64,000 bases of DNA from Mycolicibacillus parakoreensis (GTDB lineage Bacteria; Actinomycetota; Actinomycetes; Mycobacteriales; Mycobacteriaceae): NCBI RefSeq assembly GCF_022370835.2, contig NZ_CP092365.1, positions 372,001 to 436,000 of the forward strand. Reading direction: 5' to 3'. A program made the translations under genes and the position numbers. Position 1 is the first letter of the stretch; every line of letters begins with the position of its first letter. Positions 8,803 to 20,091 of the stretch are shown piece by piece. The notes under the pieces are model-generated. The model saw only the letters and a list, made by a program, of their open reading frames with translations, was not told the DNA's origin and did no database searches.

Positions 8803-9714
8803 ATGATGCAGTTCGACGGTCTGCGCCCGGCGCGGCTCCAAGTGGGTGTCATCTCCGCTGGTCGGGTGGGGACCGCCCTGGGGGCCGCCCTCGAGGGCGC
8901 CGACCATGTGGTGGTGGCGGTGGCCGCGATCTCCGCGGAGTCGCGGCGTCGGGCCCGCACCCGGCTGCCCGACACCCCGGTGCGGCCGGTGCCGGAGGTG
9001 GCCGCGGCGGCCGAGCTGCTGATCCTCGCCGTGCCCGACAGCGAACTGACCGCGCTGGTCGCCGGGCTGGCGGCCACCGCGGCGGTGCGCGCCGGCACGA
9101 TCGTGGCGCACACCTCCGGGGCGCACGGCGTGGGGGTGCTGGCGCCGTTGACCGCCCTCGGCTGCACCCCGCTGGCCGTGCACCCGGCGATGACGTTCAC
9201 CGGTGCCGACGAGGATCTCGTCCGGCTGCCCGACACCTGTTTCGGGATCACCGCCGGCGACGAGATCGGCTACGCGATCGCGCAGGCGCTGGTGATCGAG
9301 ATCGGCGGGGAGCCGGTGCGGGTCCCCGAGCACGCCCGCACCCTGTACCACGCGGCGCTGGCGCATGCGGGAAACCACCTGGTCACCGTCGTCGCCGACG
9401 CGGTGGCGATGCTGCGCACCGCGCTGGCCGGCACCGAGTTGCTCGGCCAGCACCTCGTCGACGACGCCCCCGGCGGGCTCGCCGAACGGGTGGTCGGGCC
9501 GCTGGCGCGCGCCGCGCTGGAGAACACCCTGCAGCGCGGCCAGGCCGCCCTGACCGGCCCGGTCGCCCGCGGCGACGCCGACGCGGTCGCCGCCCACCGT
9601 GCCGCGATCGCCGAGAGCGACGCCGCGCTGGCCGAGGCGTACCGGGCCGCGGCGTTGCGCACCGCGCAGCGCGCCGGCGCCGACGAGGCGATGTTTGCGG
9701 TGCTCGCCCCGTGA
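8803..9714 (+). CDS. Rossmann-fold/DUF2520 oxidoreductase-like protein upstream of panC
   Basis: A 303-residue protein. The N-terminal half is an NAD(P)-binding Rossmann domain ([17 protein letters not shown] at about 14-30, an AxGxxG-type glycine loop; [13 protein letters not shown]). The C-terminal half is all-helical DUF2520, with HPAMTF and the [12 protein letters not shown] helix. This is the Rv3603c family, often described only as hypothetical. It overlaps panC by GTGA and so is co-translated with pantothenate genes. The fold resembles ketopantoate reductase, which makes pantoate, the PanC substrate. That role is an inference. Confidence 0.8.
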   Translation: MMQFDGLRPARLQVGVISAGRVGTALGAALEGADHVVVAVAAISAESRRRARTRLPDTPVRPVPEVAAAAELLILAVPDSELTALVAGLAATAAVRAGTIVAHTSGAHGVGVLAPLTALGCTPLAVHPAMTFTGADEDLVRLPDTCFGITAGDEIGYAIAQALVIEIGGEPVRVPEHARTLYHAALAHAGNHLVTVVADAVAMLRTALAGTELLGQHLVDDAPGGLAERVVGPLARAALENTLQRGQAALTGPVARGDADAVAAHRAAIAESDAALAEAYRAAALRTAQRAGADEAMFAVLAP

Positions 9715-10601
9715 GCACGGCGCCCGCCCCGGCCTTCACCGCCGGTGAGCTCGACGTCTACACCGAGGTCGCCGAGGTCGCCGCGGTCTGCCGGGCGCTG
9801 CGGGCCACCGGCCGGCGGGTGATGCTGGTGCCCACCATGGGCGCGTTGCACGACGGGCACCTGGCGCTGGTGCGGGCCGCCGCCCGGGTGCCCGGCGCGG
9901 TGGTCGTGGTGTCGATCTTCGTCAACCCGCTGCAGTTCGGGCCCGGCGAAGACCTCGACGGTTATCCGCGCACCCTCGACCACGACCTGGCGGTGCTGCG
10001 CGGCGCCGGGGTCGACGCCGCGTTCGCCCCGACCGCCGCCGCGATGTACCCGCACGGCCTGCGCACCACGGTGCATCCGGGCGCCCTGGGCGCGCAGCTG
10101 GAGGGCGCGGCGCGCCCGGGGCACTTCGCCGGGATGCTGACCGTGGTGCTCAAGCTGATCCAGATCGTCGGCCCGGACCGGGTGTTCTTCGGGGAGAAGG
10201 ACTATCAGCAGCTGGTGCTGGTGCGCCAGATGGTCACCGACCTCAACGTCGCCACCGAGATCGTCGGGGTGCCGACCGTGCGGGAGGCCGACGGGCTGGC
10301 GATGTCGTCGCGCAACCGTTACCTCGACGCCGAACAGCGTGAGCTGGCGGTCACGCTGTCGGCGGCGCTGGCCGCCGGCCGTGCCGCCGGCGGCGACGGC
10401 GGCACGGCGGTCGAGGCCGCCGCGGCCGCGGTGCTGGCCGCACGTCCGGTGATCGACGTCGACTACCTGGTGGTGCGCGACCGGATGCTGGGGCCACCGC
10501 CGCGGCACGGCCCGGCCCGGCTGTTGGTGGCCGCACGGTTGGGTCCCACCCGACTCCTGGACAACGTCGCCGTCGAACTCGGCGCCGGATCTGTCGAGTA
10601 A
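9711..10601 (+). CDS. panC: Pantothenate synthetase
   Basis: PanC joins pantoate and beta-alanine using ATP. The 296-residue protein has [16 protein letters not shown] (the HIGH-like nucleotide site), [34 protein letters not shown] and the KMSKS-like MSSRNRYLD. The GTG start at 9711 overlaps the preceding stop. panD follows after 23 bp, completing the pathway segment. Confidence 0.95.
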   Translation: MSTAPAPAFTAGELDVYTEVAEVAAVCRALRATGRRVMLVPTMGALHDGHLALVRAAARVPGAVVVVSIFVNPLQFGPGEDLDGYPRTLDHDLAVLRGAGVDAAFAPTAAAMYPHGLRTTVHPGALGAQLEGAARPGHFAGMLTVVLKLIQIVGPDRVFFGEKDYQQLVLVRQMVTDLNVATEIVGVPTVREADGLAMSSRNRYLDAEQRELAVTLSAALAAGRAAGGDGGTAVEAAAAAVLAARPVIDVDYLVVRDRMLGPPPRHGPARLLVAARLGPTRLLDNVAVELGAGSVE

Positions 10602-10624
10602 CCGCAGAAACGTTGGAGGAAAAC

Positions 10625-11056
10625 ATGTTACGCACGATGCTGAAATCGAAGATTCACCGCGCCACCGTCACCCAGGCCGACCTGCACTACGTCGGGTCGG
10701 TGACGATCGACGCCGATCTCATGGACGCCGCCGACCTGCTCGAAGGTGAGCAGGTCACGATCGTCGACATCGACAACGGCGCGCGGCTGGTCACCTACGC
10801 CATCACCGGCGAGCGCGGCAGCGGGGTGATCGGCATCAACGGTGCCGCCGCGCACCTGGTGCACCCGGGGGACCTGGTCATCCTGATCGCCTACGCCACC
10901 ATGGACGACGCCGAGGCCCGCAGCTACCGACCGCGGGTGGTGTTCGTCGATGCGACCAACACGCCGGCCGACCTCGGCGCGGATCCGGCCTTCGTGCCCG
11001 AGTTGGACCTGCCGGGGGCCGCCGAGTTGCTCTCCCCGCGGATGAGCGCGCACTAG
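10625..11056 (+). CDS. panD: Aspartate 1-decarboxylase proenzyme
   Basis: PanD makes beta-alanine from aspartate after self-cleavage to form a pyruvoyl group. In this 143-residue protein, YVGS places the cleavage between Gly24 and Ser25, and Lys9 and Tyr22, usual for the family, are present. A strong GGAGGA four bases upstream supports the ATG at 10625. PanD is the target of pyrazinoic acid in M. tuberculosis. coaX follows after two bases. Confidence 0.97.
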   Translation: MLRTMLKSKIHRATVTQADLHYVGSVTIDADLMDAADLLEGEQVTIVDIDNGARLVTYAITGERGSGVIGINGAAAHLVHPGDLVILIAYATMDDAEARSYRPRVVFVDATNTPADLGADPAFVPELDLPGAAELLSPRMSAH

Positions 11057-11058
11057 CC

Positions 11059-11874
11059 GTGCTGCTCGCGATCGACGTGCGCAACACCCACACCGTGGTG
11101 GGGTTGGTGACCGGCGCCGGCGACCACGCCCGGGTGGTGCAGCGCTGGCGGATCCGCACCGAGGCCGAGATCACCGCCGACGAACTGGCGTTGACCCTCG
11201 ACGGTCTCATCGGCGACGACGCCGAGCGGCTGACCGGGGCCGCGGCGCTGTCGACGGTGCCGTCGGTGCTGCACGAGGTGCGGATCATGCTCGACCAGTA
11301 CTGGGCGTCGGTGCCGCAGGTGCTCATCGAACCCGGGGTGCGCACCGGGATCCCGCTGCTGGTGGACAACCCCAAGGAGGTCGGGGCCGACCGGATCGTC
11401 AACTGTCTGGCCGCCTACCGGCGGTTCGGCACCGCGGCGATCGTCGTCGACTTCGGCTCGGCGATCTGCGTCGACGCCGTCTCCGCCAAGGGCGAGTTTC
11501 TCGGCGGGGCGATCGCCCCGGGTGTGCAGGTGTCCTCCGACGCCGCGGCCGCGCGCTCGGCCGGGCTGCGGCGGGTGGAGCTGACCCGGCCCCGTTCGGT
11601 GATCGGCAAGAACACCGTCGAATGCATGCAGTCCGGGGCGGTGTTCGGGTTCGCCGGCCTCGTCGACGGCCTGGTGGGCCAAATCCGCACCGACATCGAC
11701 GGGTTCGCCGGCGGCGAGGTCGCGGTCGTGGCCACCGGGCACACCGCGCCGCTGCTGCTGCCGGAGTTGCACACCGTCGACCACTGTGAACCCGATCTGA
11801 CGTTGCACGGGCTGCATCTGGTGTTCGACCGCAACCGCGACGGCCAGCGCCGCGGGCTGAACACCGCCCGCTGA
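11059..11874 (+). CDS. coaX: Type III pantothenate kinase
   Basis: CoaX phosphorylates pantothenate as the first committed step to CoA. The 271-residue ASKHA-fold protein begins [16 protein letters not shown] (phosphate loop), carries [17 protein letters not shown] and [13 protein letters not shown], and has the late [11 protein letters not shown]. It starts with GTG two bases after panD. Mycobacteria usually also have the type I enzyme CoaA; whether CoaX is active here cannot be judged. Confidence 0.92.
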   Translation: MLLAIDVRNTHTVVGLVTGAGDHARVVQRWRIRTEAEITADELALTLDGLIGDDAERLTGAAALSTVPSVLHEVRIMLDQYWASVPQVLIEPGVRTGIPLLVDNPKEVGADRIVNCLAAYRRFGTAAIVVDFGSAICVDAVSAKGEFLGGAIAPGVQVSSDAAAARSAGLRRVELTRPRSVIGKNTVECMQSGAVFGFAGLVDGLVGQIRTDIDGFAGGEVAVVATGHTAPLLLPELHTVDHCEPDLTLHGLHLVFDRNRDGQRRGLNTAR

Positions 11875-11904
11875 GCGCGCTACTCGCGGAGCGCGCTATT
11901 CGCG
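11873..11904. repeat. 16-bp tandem duplication across two convergent stop codons
   Basis: GAGCGCGCTACTCGCG at 11873-11888 is followed directly by a copy with one mismatch at 11889-11904. The block overlaps the coaX stop (11872-11874) and contains the stop of the convergent methyltransferase (11896-11898). The methyltransferase C-terminus (IRE) is read from the second copy. Confidence 0.85.
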
Positions 11905-12681
11905 GATCGCGCGCACCCACTGGATGGTGCCGTTGCTGCTCACCCGCACACCGGTGAAACCGAGACCCTCGACGGTGTCGCCGAGCTCGTCCTCGTCGAA
12001 GCCGTGCGCCCCGAACGCCGGCAGCAGCCGCCACAGCCGCACCGCACGTCCGGCGGTGGGCACCATCACCGCGGCCCGCCCGCCCGGGCGCAGCACCCGG
12101 TGCATCTCGGCGAGCGCGGCCGCCGGCACGGGCACCAGCTGCAACGCCGCGATCGAGACGACCGCGTCGACGGTGGCCTCGCGCAGCGGCAGCCGCTGGG
12201 CGTCGGCGCGCACATACGCGGTCTGCGCCCCGGTGCTGGCCGCGGCGGCGCGGGCGAGCATCGGGGCGGAGACATCCACGCCCAGCGCCAGCCCGTCGGG
12301 CCAGACCGCCCGGCCCAGCGCCGGGGTGATCGACCCGGGCCCGCAGCCGACGTCGAGCACGACCTGGCCGGGCTGGAGATCCAGCCAGGCGCTGGGCTGC
12401 TGCCACGACGCGAGCAGCCGGCGCGCCGCGGCCTGGGCGACGTCGTAGAGCGCCGAGCCGACCGTCGAGGCCCACACCGCCTGAATCGCTCCGGCGTTGC
12501 GCGCCGGGGTGGGCCGGTCGTCGGCGCCGACCGCCTCGAGTGTGGGCCGGAGCAGATCCAGATAGCCGTCGGTGAGCGTCGGGCTGCTCGGCGGGTCGGC
12601 GAGCAGCCCCAGGGTTCGGCGCACCGCGGGCGGCAGCGCCGCGCCCGCACCCGGTGTGGACGGCGATGACGGTGGTGCCAT
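11896..12681 (-). CDS. Class I SAM-dependent methyltransferase
   Basis: A 261-residue protein with a Rossmann-type methyltransferase domain: motif I VVLDVGCGPGSI at about 112-122, an acidic residue for SAM ribose (GVDVS), ADAQRLPL, and the post-motif HRVLRPGGRAAVMVP. About 60 residues precede the domain. The substrate is unknown; the UbiE/small-molecule class is most similar. The ATG at 12681 has GGAG upstream. M. tuberculosis has only a short hypothetical gene (Rv3599c) at this place, so this gene is an accessory feature of the locus. It is divergent from lysS. Confidence 0.8.
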   Translation of the reverse strand: MAPPSSPSTPGAGAALPPAVRRTLGLLADPPSSPTLTDGYLDLLRPTLEAVGADDRPTPARNAGAIQAVWASTVGSALYDVAQAAARRLLASWQQPSAWLDLQPGQVVLDVGCGPGSITPALGRAVWPDGLALGVDVSAPMLARAAAASTGAQTAYVRADAQRLPLREATVDAVVSIAALQLVPVPAAALAEMHRVLRPGGRAAVMVPTAGRAVRLWRLLPAFGAHGFDEDELGDTVEGLGFTGVRVSSNGTIQWVRAIRE

Positions 12682-12778
12682 GGTGTCTCCTCGGTGGCTG
12701 CGATCCCCGCCGGCGGGGCTTGTCCGCAGGTTACGCGCGCCGCGGCGAGCGGGCACCGACGCGGCGGGACGCCCTGAG

Positions 12779-12792
12779 TAAGCTGGCGGGCC
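12779..12792 (+). promoter_or_regulatory. Leaderless-type promoter for lysS
   Basis: TAAGCT at 12779-12784 is followed by eight bases and the GTG at 12793. The block GTAAGCTGGC-N5-GTGACC is nearly the same as at cysS (27753-27773). No ribosome binding site is visible, in line with a leaderless or near-leaderless mRNA. Confidence 0.5.
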
Positions 12793-14322
12793 GTGACCTC
12801 CGACGATGCCCCCGCCGACCTTGCCCCCGCCGACCCCGCCGCGGTTCCCGAGCAGTTCCGGATCCGGCGGGCCAAACGGGAACGTCTGCTCGCCGACGGC
12901 CGCGACCCCTACCCGGTCGAGGTGGGGCGCACCCACACGCTGGCCGAGGTCCGCGCCGCCCATCCCGACCTGCCGGTCGACACCGCCACCGGCGAGCACG
13001 TCGGGGTGGCCGGGCGGGTGGTGTTCTCCCGCAACGCGGGCAAACTCTGCTTCGCCACCCTGCAGGAGGGCGACGGCACCCAGTTGCAGGCGATGATCAG
13101 CCTGGCCGGGGTCGGCCGGACCGAGCTCGACCGCTGGAAGTCCGACGTCGACCTCGGCGACATCGTGTTCGTCTCCGGCGAGGTGATCAGCTCCCGGCGC
13201 GGCGAGCTGTCGGTGCTCGCCGACTCCTGGCAGATGGCGTCGAAGGCGCTGCGGCCGCTGCCGGTCACCCACAAGGACATGAGCGAGGAGCTGCGGGTCC
13301 GGCAGCGCTACGTCGACCTGATCGTGCGGCCGCAGGCCCGTAGCGTCGCCCGCCAGCGCATCGCGGTGGTGCGCGCGCTGCGCCACGCGCTGGAACGCCG
13401 CGGCTTCGACGAGGTCGAGACCCCGATGCTGCAGGTGCTCGCCGGCGGTGCGGCGGCGCGGCCGTTCGTCACCCACTCCAACGCCCTGGACACCGAGCTG
13501 TATCTGCGGATCGCGCCGGAGCTGTTCTTGAAACGCTGCGTCGTCGGCGGATTCGACAAAGTCTTCGAACTGAATCGGGTGTTCCGAAATGAAGGAGTCG
13601 ATTCCACTCATTCACCGGAATTTTCGATGCTGGAAACGTATCAGGCCTACGGCACCTACGACGATTCGGCGCGCACCACCCGAGAACTCGTTCAAGAGGT
13701 CGCCGACGAGGCGATCGGGACCCGCCAAGTGCCCCTTCCCGACGGCAGCACCTATGACATCGACGGCGAATGGGCGTCGATCGAAATGTATCCGTCGCTG
13801 TCGGAGGCCCTCGGCGAGGAGATCACACCGGAGACCCCGGCGGCAACACTGTGGGAAATCGCCGATCGCCTCGGGGTCGAAATTCCCACCGACCGGGGTT
13901 TCGGGCACGGAAAGCTCATCGAGGAACTCTGGGAACACACCGTGGGCTCCACGTTGAGCGCCCCGACCTTTGTGCGCGACTTCCCGGTGGAGACCACGCC
14001 GCTGACCCGCCAGCACCGCAGCAAGCCCGGCGTGACCGAGAAATGGGACCTGTACCTGCGCGGATTCGAGCTCGCCACCGGGTATTCGGAGTTGATCGAC
14101 CCGGTCGTGCAGCGCGAGCGGTTCGTCGCGCAGGCCCGGGCGGCCGCCGCCGGCGACGACGAGGCGATGGCGCTCGACGAGGATTTCCTCGCCGCCATCG
14201 AGTATGCGATGCCGCCGTGTACCGGCACCGGAATGGGTATTGACCGACTGCTGATGGTATTAACGGGATTGTCAATTCGAGAGACGGTATTGTTTCCGAT
14301 TGTTCGCCGCCACGGGAATTGA
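12793..14322 (+). CDS. lysS: Lysyl-tRNA synthetase, class II
   Basis: LysS charges tRNA-Lys. The 509-residue protein has an N-terminal OB-fold anticodon domain (about residues 60-165) and the class II core: motif 2 [18 protein letters not shown] and motif 3 [13 protein letters not shown] near the C-terminus. Base composition is uneven: 13561-13620 is 48% GC and 14221-14280 is 50% GC, against 72% for 13381-13440 in the same gene. A TTA leucine codon occurs at 14260-14262, so parts of the gene may have been replaced by recombination. lsr2 and clpC1 follow, as in other mycobacteria. Confidence 0.93.
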   Translation: MTSDDAPADLAPADPAAVPEQFRIRRAKRERLLADGRDPYPVEVGRTHTLAEVRAAHPDLPVDTATGEHVGVAGRVVFSRNAGKLCFATLQEGDGTQLQAMISLAGVGRTELDRWKSDVDLGDIVFVSGEVISSRRGELSVLADSWQMASKALRPLPVTHKDMSEELRVRQRYVDLIVRPQARSVARQRIAVVRALRHALERRGFDEVETPMLQVLAGGAAARPFVTHSNALDTELYLRIAPELFLKRCVVGGFDKVFELNRVFRNEGVDSTHSPEFSMLETYQAYGTYDDSARTTRELVQEVADEAIGTRQVPLPDGSTYDIDGEWASIEMYPSLSEALGEEITPETPAATLWEIADRLGVEIPTDRGFGHGKLIEELWEHTVGSTLSAPTFVRDFPVETTPLTRQHRSKPGVTEKWDLYLRGFELATGYSELIDPVVQRERFVAQARAAAAGDDEAMALDEDFLAAIEYAMPPCTGTGMGIDRLLMVLTGLSIRETVLFPIVRRHGN

Positions 14323-14369
14323 ATGCGCCCCGCGATCGAGCATTTCTCAATGCGCTATCCTTTCGGGAC

Positions 14370-14386
14370 AACACCATGACGGTGTT
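14370..14386. promoter_or_regulatory. Inverted repeat upstream of lsr2
   Basis: AACACC-ATGAC-GGTGTT is a perfect 6-bp inverted repeat, 39 bp before the lsr2 start and downstream of a possible -10 (TATCCT, 14356-14361). It lies in the 103-bp AT-rich gap after lysS, so it could be an operator (Lsr2 itself prefers AT-rich DNA) or a weak hairpin in the leader. Confidence 0.45.
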
Positions 14387-14425
14387 TAAACGCCCGGGGG
14401 TATGACGAAGGGATTGTGTGCGCTG

Positions 14426-14761
14426 ATGGCGAAAAAGGTTACGGTGACCCTGGTCGACGATTTAGACGGCGCGGCCACCGCCGACGAGACGGTCGAATTC
14501 GGTTTGGACGGGGTCTCGTATGAGATCGATCTGTCGACCAAGAATGCCGAGAAGCTGCGCGGTGATCTGCAGAAATGGATCGAATCGGCCCGCCGGGTCG
14601 GCGGACGCCGCCGCGGTCGGTCGGCCAGCGGTCGCCGCGGCGCGATCGATCGCGAGCAGAGTGCGGCGATCCGGGAATGGGCGCGCCGCAACGGCCACAA
14701 CGTCTCGACGCGCGGGCGCATCCCCGCCGAGGTGATCGAGGCGTTTCACGCGGCGAGTTGA
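14426..14761 (+). CDS. lsr2: Nucleoid-associated protein Lsr2
   Basis: Lsr2 is the H-NS-like silencer and DNA bridger of mycobacteria, binding AT-rich DNA in the minor groove. The 111-residue protein begins [14 protein letters not shown] (N-terminal dimer/oligomer domain), has a basic linker [13 protein letters not shown], and ends with the AT-hook-like RGR (about residues 97-99) and the [13 protein letters not shown] helix. The ATG at 14426 matches known orthologues. A rare TTA codon lies at 14462-14464. Its own low-GC upstream DNA makes autoregulation plausible. Confidence 0.97.
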   Translation: MAKKVTVTLVDDLDGAATADETVEFGLDGVSYEIDLSTKNAEKLRGDLQKWIESARRVGGRRRGRSASGRRGAIDREQSAAIREWARRNGHNVSTRGRIPAEVIEAFHAAS

Positions 14762-14763
14762 GT

Positions 14764-14786
14764 CCCGCCCGCCGCGGGCGGGTTTT
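14764..14786 (+). terminator. Rho-independent terminator of lsr2
   Basis: The arms CCCGCCCGC and GCGGGCGGG (14764-14782) can pair and are followed at once by TTTT (14783-14786), two bases after the lsr2 stop. Confidence 0.8.
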
Positions 14787-14984
14787 CGCTGGTGGCGAAC
14801 CGATCGGTGGGCGGAGTCGGGAAGGGTCGGCCCGCCCGCCGCGTTGCTTGCGGGTGGCTGGGCACGTCAGGGGCAGGTCACCGGCGCACGTGACCGGGGC
14901 CGCACTGGGGCCCCGCCGGTCGGCGCCGACGGTGCGCGTGCCCTCGCCGGGCACCGTGCGGTAGGAAGCCGGGCCCGCCGCCAC

Positions 14985-14990
14985 TACAGT
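14985..14990 (+). promoter_or_regulatory. Candidate -10 box in the lsr2-clpC1 gap
   Basis: The gap 14762-15050 (289 bp) holds the lsr2 terminator, about 200 bp of GC-rich DNA with no gene I can support, this TACAGT hexamer, and a small inverted repeat CCTAAATGTAGG (15021-15032) shortly before clpC1. The -10 would give a leader of about 55 nt. Confidence 0.35.
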
Positions 14991-15050
14991 GGACGGCAGG
15001 TGCGCATGCCGACCGTCGTACCTAAATGTAGGGAGAGCAGGTAACCACCG

Positions 15051-17572
<2,522 letters not shown>

Positions 17573-17573
<1 letters not shown>

Positions 17574-17594
17574 ACCCGGCCCGGGGCCCGGGTC
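17573..17594. terminator. Stem-loop between convergent clpC1 and lpqF
   Basis: GACCCGG at 17573-17579 and CCGGGTC at 17588-17594 form a 7-bp stem with a GC-rich loop in the 23-bp gap between the two stops. It may serve both genes; no T-run is present. Confidence 0.5.
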
Positions 17595-17596
17595 GG

Positions 17597-18952
17597 TCAG
17601 CGCTGCCGCGGCAGCATCCCGAAGACCTGTCGGGCGATCTGGATGACCCAGCCAGCCACCAGCGGCCCGTGGTCGCGCGGCCAGTTCAGCTGGAAGCTGA
17701 CCACCCAGGGCTGTCCGGCGCTGTCGACGGCGTACCAGCTGAACGTCAGATCCCCGGGCAGCCCACCGGCTTTCGCGCCGATGTACGGCCAGTCGTTGCG
17801 GTTGAGTTTGATCCCGGCGACCGCGGACATGATCTTGGTGACCGGCGCGGCCGCGCCGACCGCGCCCTGCTGCAGGGCGACGTGCACCCGGCAGATGTCT
17901 TCGGCGCTGCCGTACCATTCGGCGCCGAATTTCGACGCCGGGGTGTGCGCGCGCACCGGATCGGGTTGGTAGGGGCGCGAATTCGCCTGCTGGAGCAGTT
18001 CGGCACGACGCGCCGCGTTGGCGTTGCGCCACTGCTCACGCAGATCCGGTTGCCCCCAGCCGACCGAGAACAGTTCGTACATGGTCGGAAACGGCGTCAT
18101 GCTGGCCGGGTCGTGGTGGCCGGTGTCGACCAGGGCCTGCTCCACCGCGCCGGTGCCGACCCGGTCGATGAGCAGGTCGGTGGCCATGTTGTCGCTGGTG
18201 GCGATCATCTTCTCTGCGGCGGTGCGCACCGTCACCTGCGCACCGGTCGGCAACTCCTGGAACCCCGAGGAGCCGACCGCCTTGGACCGGTGGGTGATCG
18301 TCAACGGGTCATCCCAGGACACGCTGCCCGCCTTGACCGCGGAGGCGACCGCGTAGAGGACGTACAGCTTGAAAATCGAAGCCAGCGGCAGGGATTCGCC
18401 CGTGTTGGCGCCGGCGACCGGTTCGCAGCGGCCGTCGACGACCTTGGCGGCCTGATAGGAGTAGCGCGCACCGGTGTCGGCGAGCACCGCGTCGACGTCG
18501 GCGAACGAGTCGACCCGCGGCTTGTGGGTGGTGATCTCGAACTGGCGCACCAGTCCGTCGTCGCCGACCCGCAACTCGACGTCCTGGCGGGCGCCGTAGG
18601 AGGCGCGCAGATGCAACGTGGCGCTGCTGGCGCGCACCTCGACGTCGTCGACGGTGTAGGGCCGGTCCCACCACAGCGAGTCCAGCCGCTCGACCACCTC
18701 GTCGACCTTCTCGCCGGTGGCCAGCGTGGCCACCGACTCCGGCCCGATCGGCCAGTCGGAGTTGAGCATGTCCAGGGTCTGCTGCGCGCGCAGCCCCGGC
18801 GGGGTGTGGGTGTTGACCTGCGCGTCGGGCCGGCCCACGCCCGGCGACGGGGTGGCCGGCGAGGTGCAGCCGCCGAGCAGGGCGGCGCTCACCGCGACGG
18901 CCAGTGCCGCCGCGCCCGGGCGCCCGGCCCCCAGGCGCCTAACCCTGGGCAC
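17597..18952 (-). CDS. lpqF: LpqF-like serine hydrolase lipoprotein (beta-lactamase fold)
   Basis: A 451-residue exported lipoprotein with lipobox LLGGC (Cys29). The N-terminal 150 residues form a small alpha+beta domain; the C-terminal part is a class A beta-lactamase/DD-peptidase-like domain with SxxK as SIFK, SDN as TSDNMATDLL and the KTG-like KAGG. The catalytic triad of motifs is complete, so hydrolase activity is plausible; the substrate is unknown. The GTG start at 18952 overlaps the mhuD stop by 14 bp. It corresponds to LpqF (Rv3593). Confidence 0.85.
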   Translation of the reverse strand: MPRVRRLGAGRPGAAALAVAVSAALLGGCTSPATPSPGVGRPDAQVNTHTPPGLRAQQTLDMLNSDWPIGPESVATLATGEKVDEVVERLDSLWWDRPYTVDDVEVRASSATLHLRASYGARQDVELRVGDDGLVRQFEITTHKPRVDSFADVDAVLADTGARYSYQAAKVVDGRCEPVAGANTGESLPLASIFKLYVLYAVASAVKAGSVSWDDPLTITHRSKAVGSSGFQELPTGAQVTVRTAAEKMIATSDNMATDLLIDRVGTGAVEQALVDTGHHDPASMTPFPTMYELFSVGWGQPDLREQWRNANAARRAELLQQANSRPYQPDPVRAHTPASKFGAEWYGSAEDICRVHVALQQGAVGAAAPVTKIMSAVAGIKLNRNDWPYIGAKAGGLPGDLTFSWYAVDSAGQPWVVSFQLNWPRDHGPLVAGWVIQIARQVFGMLPRQR

Positions 18953-19253
18953 CGGCTGGGGCGACGTCGAGGACCACCTCGAACTCCAGCAGGGAGGCGC
19001 CGGTCGCCACCGCGGACCGGTCGCTGTTGTGGGCCTCGGCGGCCCGGCCGCTCGCCCAGGCCTGGAACGCCTCATCGGACTCCCAGTGGGTGACCACGAA
19101 ATAGCGGTCCTCCCCGCGGGTGGGGCGCAGCAGTTGAAAACCCAGGAAGCCGGGTGAGGTCTCCACCGTGTGGGCGCGCTGGGCGAACCGCTTCTCCAAC
19201 TCGGGCCCCGCGCCGGGGGGAACATCGATAGCGTTGATTTTCACCACTGGCAT
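18939..19253 (-). CDS. mhuD: Haem-degrading monooxygenase MhuD
   Basis: A 104-residue antibiotic-biosynthesis-monooxygenase-fold protein that degrades haem to mycobilin and iron. The key residues of M. tuberculosis MhuD are conserved: Asn7 (VVKINAI), Trp66 (AFQAW) and the haem-ligand His75 (AAEAH). The length matches the family. It is divergent from an alpha/beta-hydrolase gene and upstream of lpqF on the same strand. Confidence 0.95.
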   Translation of the reverse strand: MPVVKINAIDVPPGAGPELEKRFAQRAHTVETSPGFLGFQLLRPTRGEDRYFVVTHWESDEAFQAWASGRAAEAHNSDRSAVATGASLLEFEVVLDVAPAGAQG

Positions 19254-19309
19254 GCCGCAAGGCTACCGTGCCCGCACGGGCGCTCCGGTGGGCACGCGAG
19301 ACTGGCCAC

Positions 19310-20086
19310 ATGGGTATCGGGACCGAGTTGTTGACCTACCGCGGCGGGAGCGGCGCCCCGCTGGTGCTGGTGCACGGGCTGATGGGCCGCGGTGCCACCT
19401 GGTCGCGCCAGTGGCCGTGGCTGTCGGCCTTCGGCGCGGTCTACACCTATGACGCCCCCTGGCACCGCGGCCGCGACGTCGCCGACCCGCACCCGATCGA
19501 CACCGACCGGTTCGTCGCCGACCTGGCCGCCGCGCTCACCCCGCTGGGCAGGCCGGCCACCCTGGTCGGTCACTCCATGGGCGCGTTGCACTCCTGGTGT
19601 CTGGCCGCCGCGCGGCCCGAGCTGGTCACCGCGCTGGTCGTCGAGGACATGGCGCCGGATTTCCGGGGCCGCACCACCGGGCCGTGGGAGCCGTGGCTGC
19701 GCAACCTCCCGGTGGAATTCGATGCCGCCGAGCAGGTCTACGCCGAGTTCGGGCCGGTCGCCGGAGAGTATTTCCTGGCGGCCTTCGACCGCACCGAAAC
19801 CGGGTGGCGGCTGCACGGCCACCCGCAGCGCTGGATCGAGATCGCCGCGCAGTGGAGTCGGCGCGACTACTGGGCGCAGTGGCGGGCCGTCGGCGTACCG
19901 GCGCTGCTGCTGGAGGCCGGCAACTCGGTCACCCCGCCGGGGCAGATGCGCGCCATGGCCGACATCGGGCAGCAGCGCCGCTATCTCTCGGTTCCCGAGG
20001 TCGGTCACCTGATTCACGACGAGGCGCCGCGGTGCTACGCCGAGGCGGTCGAGGGGTTTCTGCGCGCCCACCATGGACGTCGCTGA
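19310..20086 (+). CDS. Alpha/beta hydrolase
   Basis: A 258-residue alpha/beta-hydrolase with oxyanion motif VHGLMGRG, nucleophile elbow GHSMGA (Ser near residue 90) and catalytic His in EVGHLIHDEAPR. It matches the Rv3591c position next to mhuD and mutY. The substrate is unknown. The ATG at 19310 is favoured over the longer frame, which would run into the mhuD promoter. The gene converges on mutY with a five-base gap. Confidence 0.85.
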   Translation: MGIGTELLTYRGGSGAPLVLVHGLMGRGATWSRQWPWLSAFGAVYTYDAPWHRGRDVADPHPIDTDRFVADLAAALTPLGRPATLVGHSMGALHSWCLAAARPELVTALVVEDMAPDFRGRTTGPWEPWLRNLPVEFDAAEQVYAEFGPVAGEYFLAAFDRTETGWRLHGHPQRWIEIAAQWSRRDYWAQWRAVGVPALLLEAGNSVTPPGQMRAMADIGQQRRYLSVPEVGHLIHDEAPRCYAEAVEGFLRAHHGRR

Positions 20087-20091
20087 CGGCT

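Noticed and set aside
6408..9251. 947-codon minus-strand frame across folK to the DUF2520 gene
   Set aside because: It spans four well-supported plus-strand genes and their promoters; the translation is Arg/Gly-rich noise.
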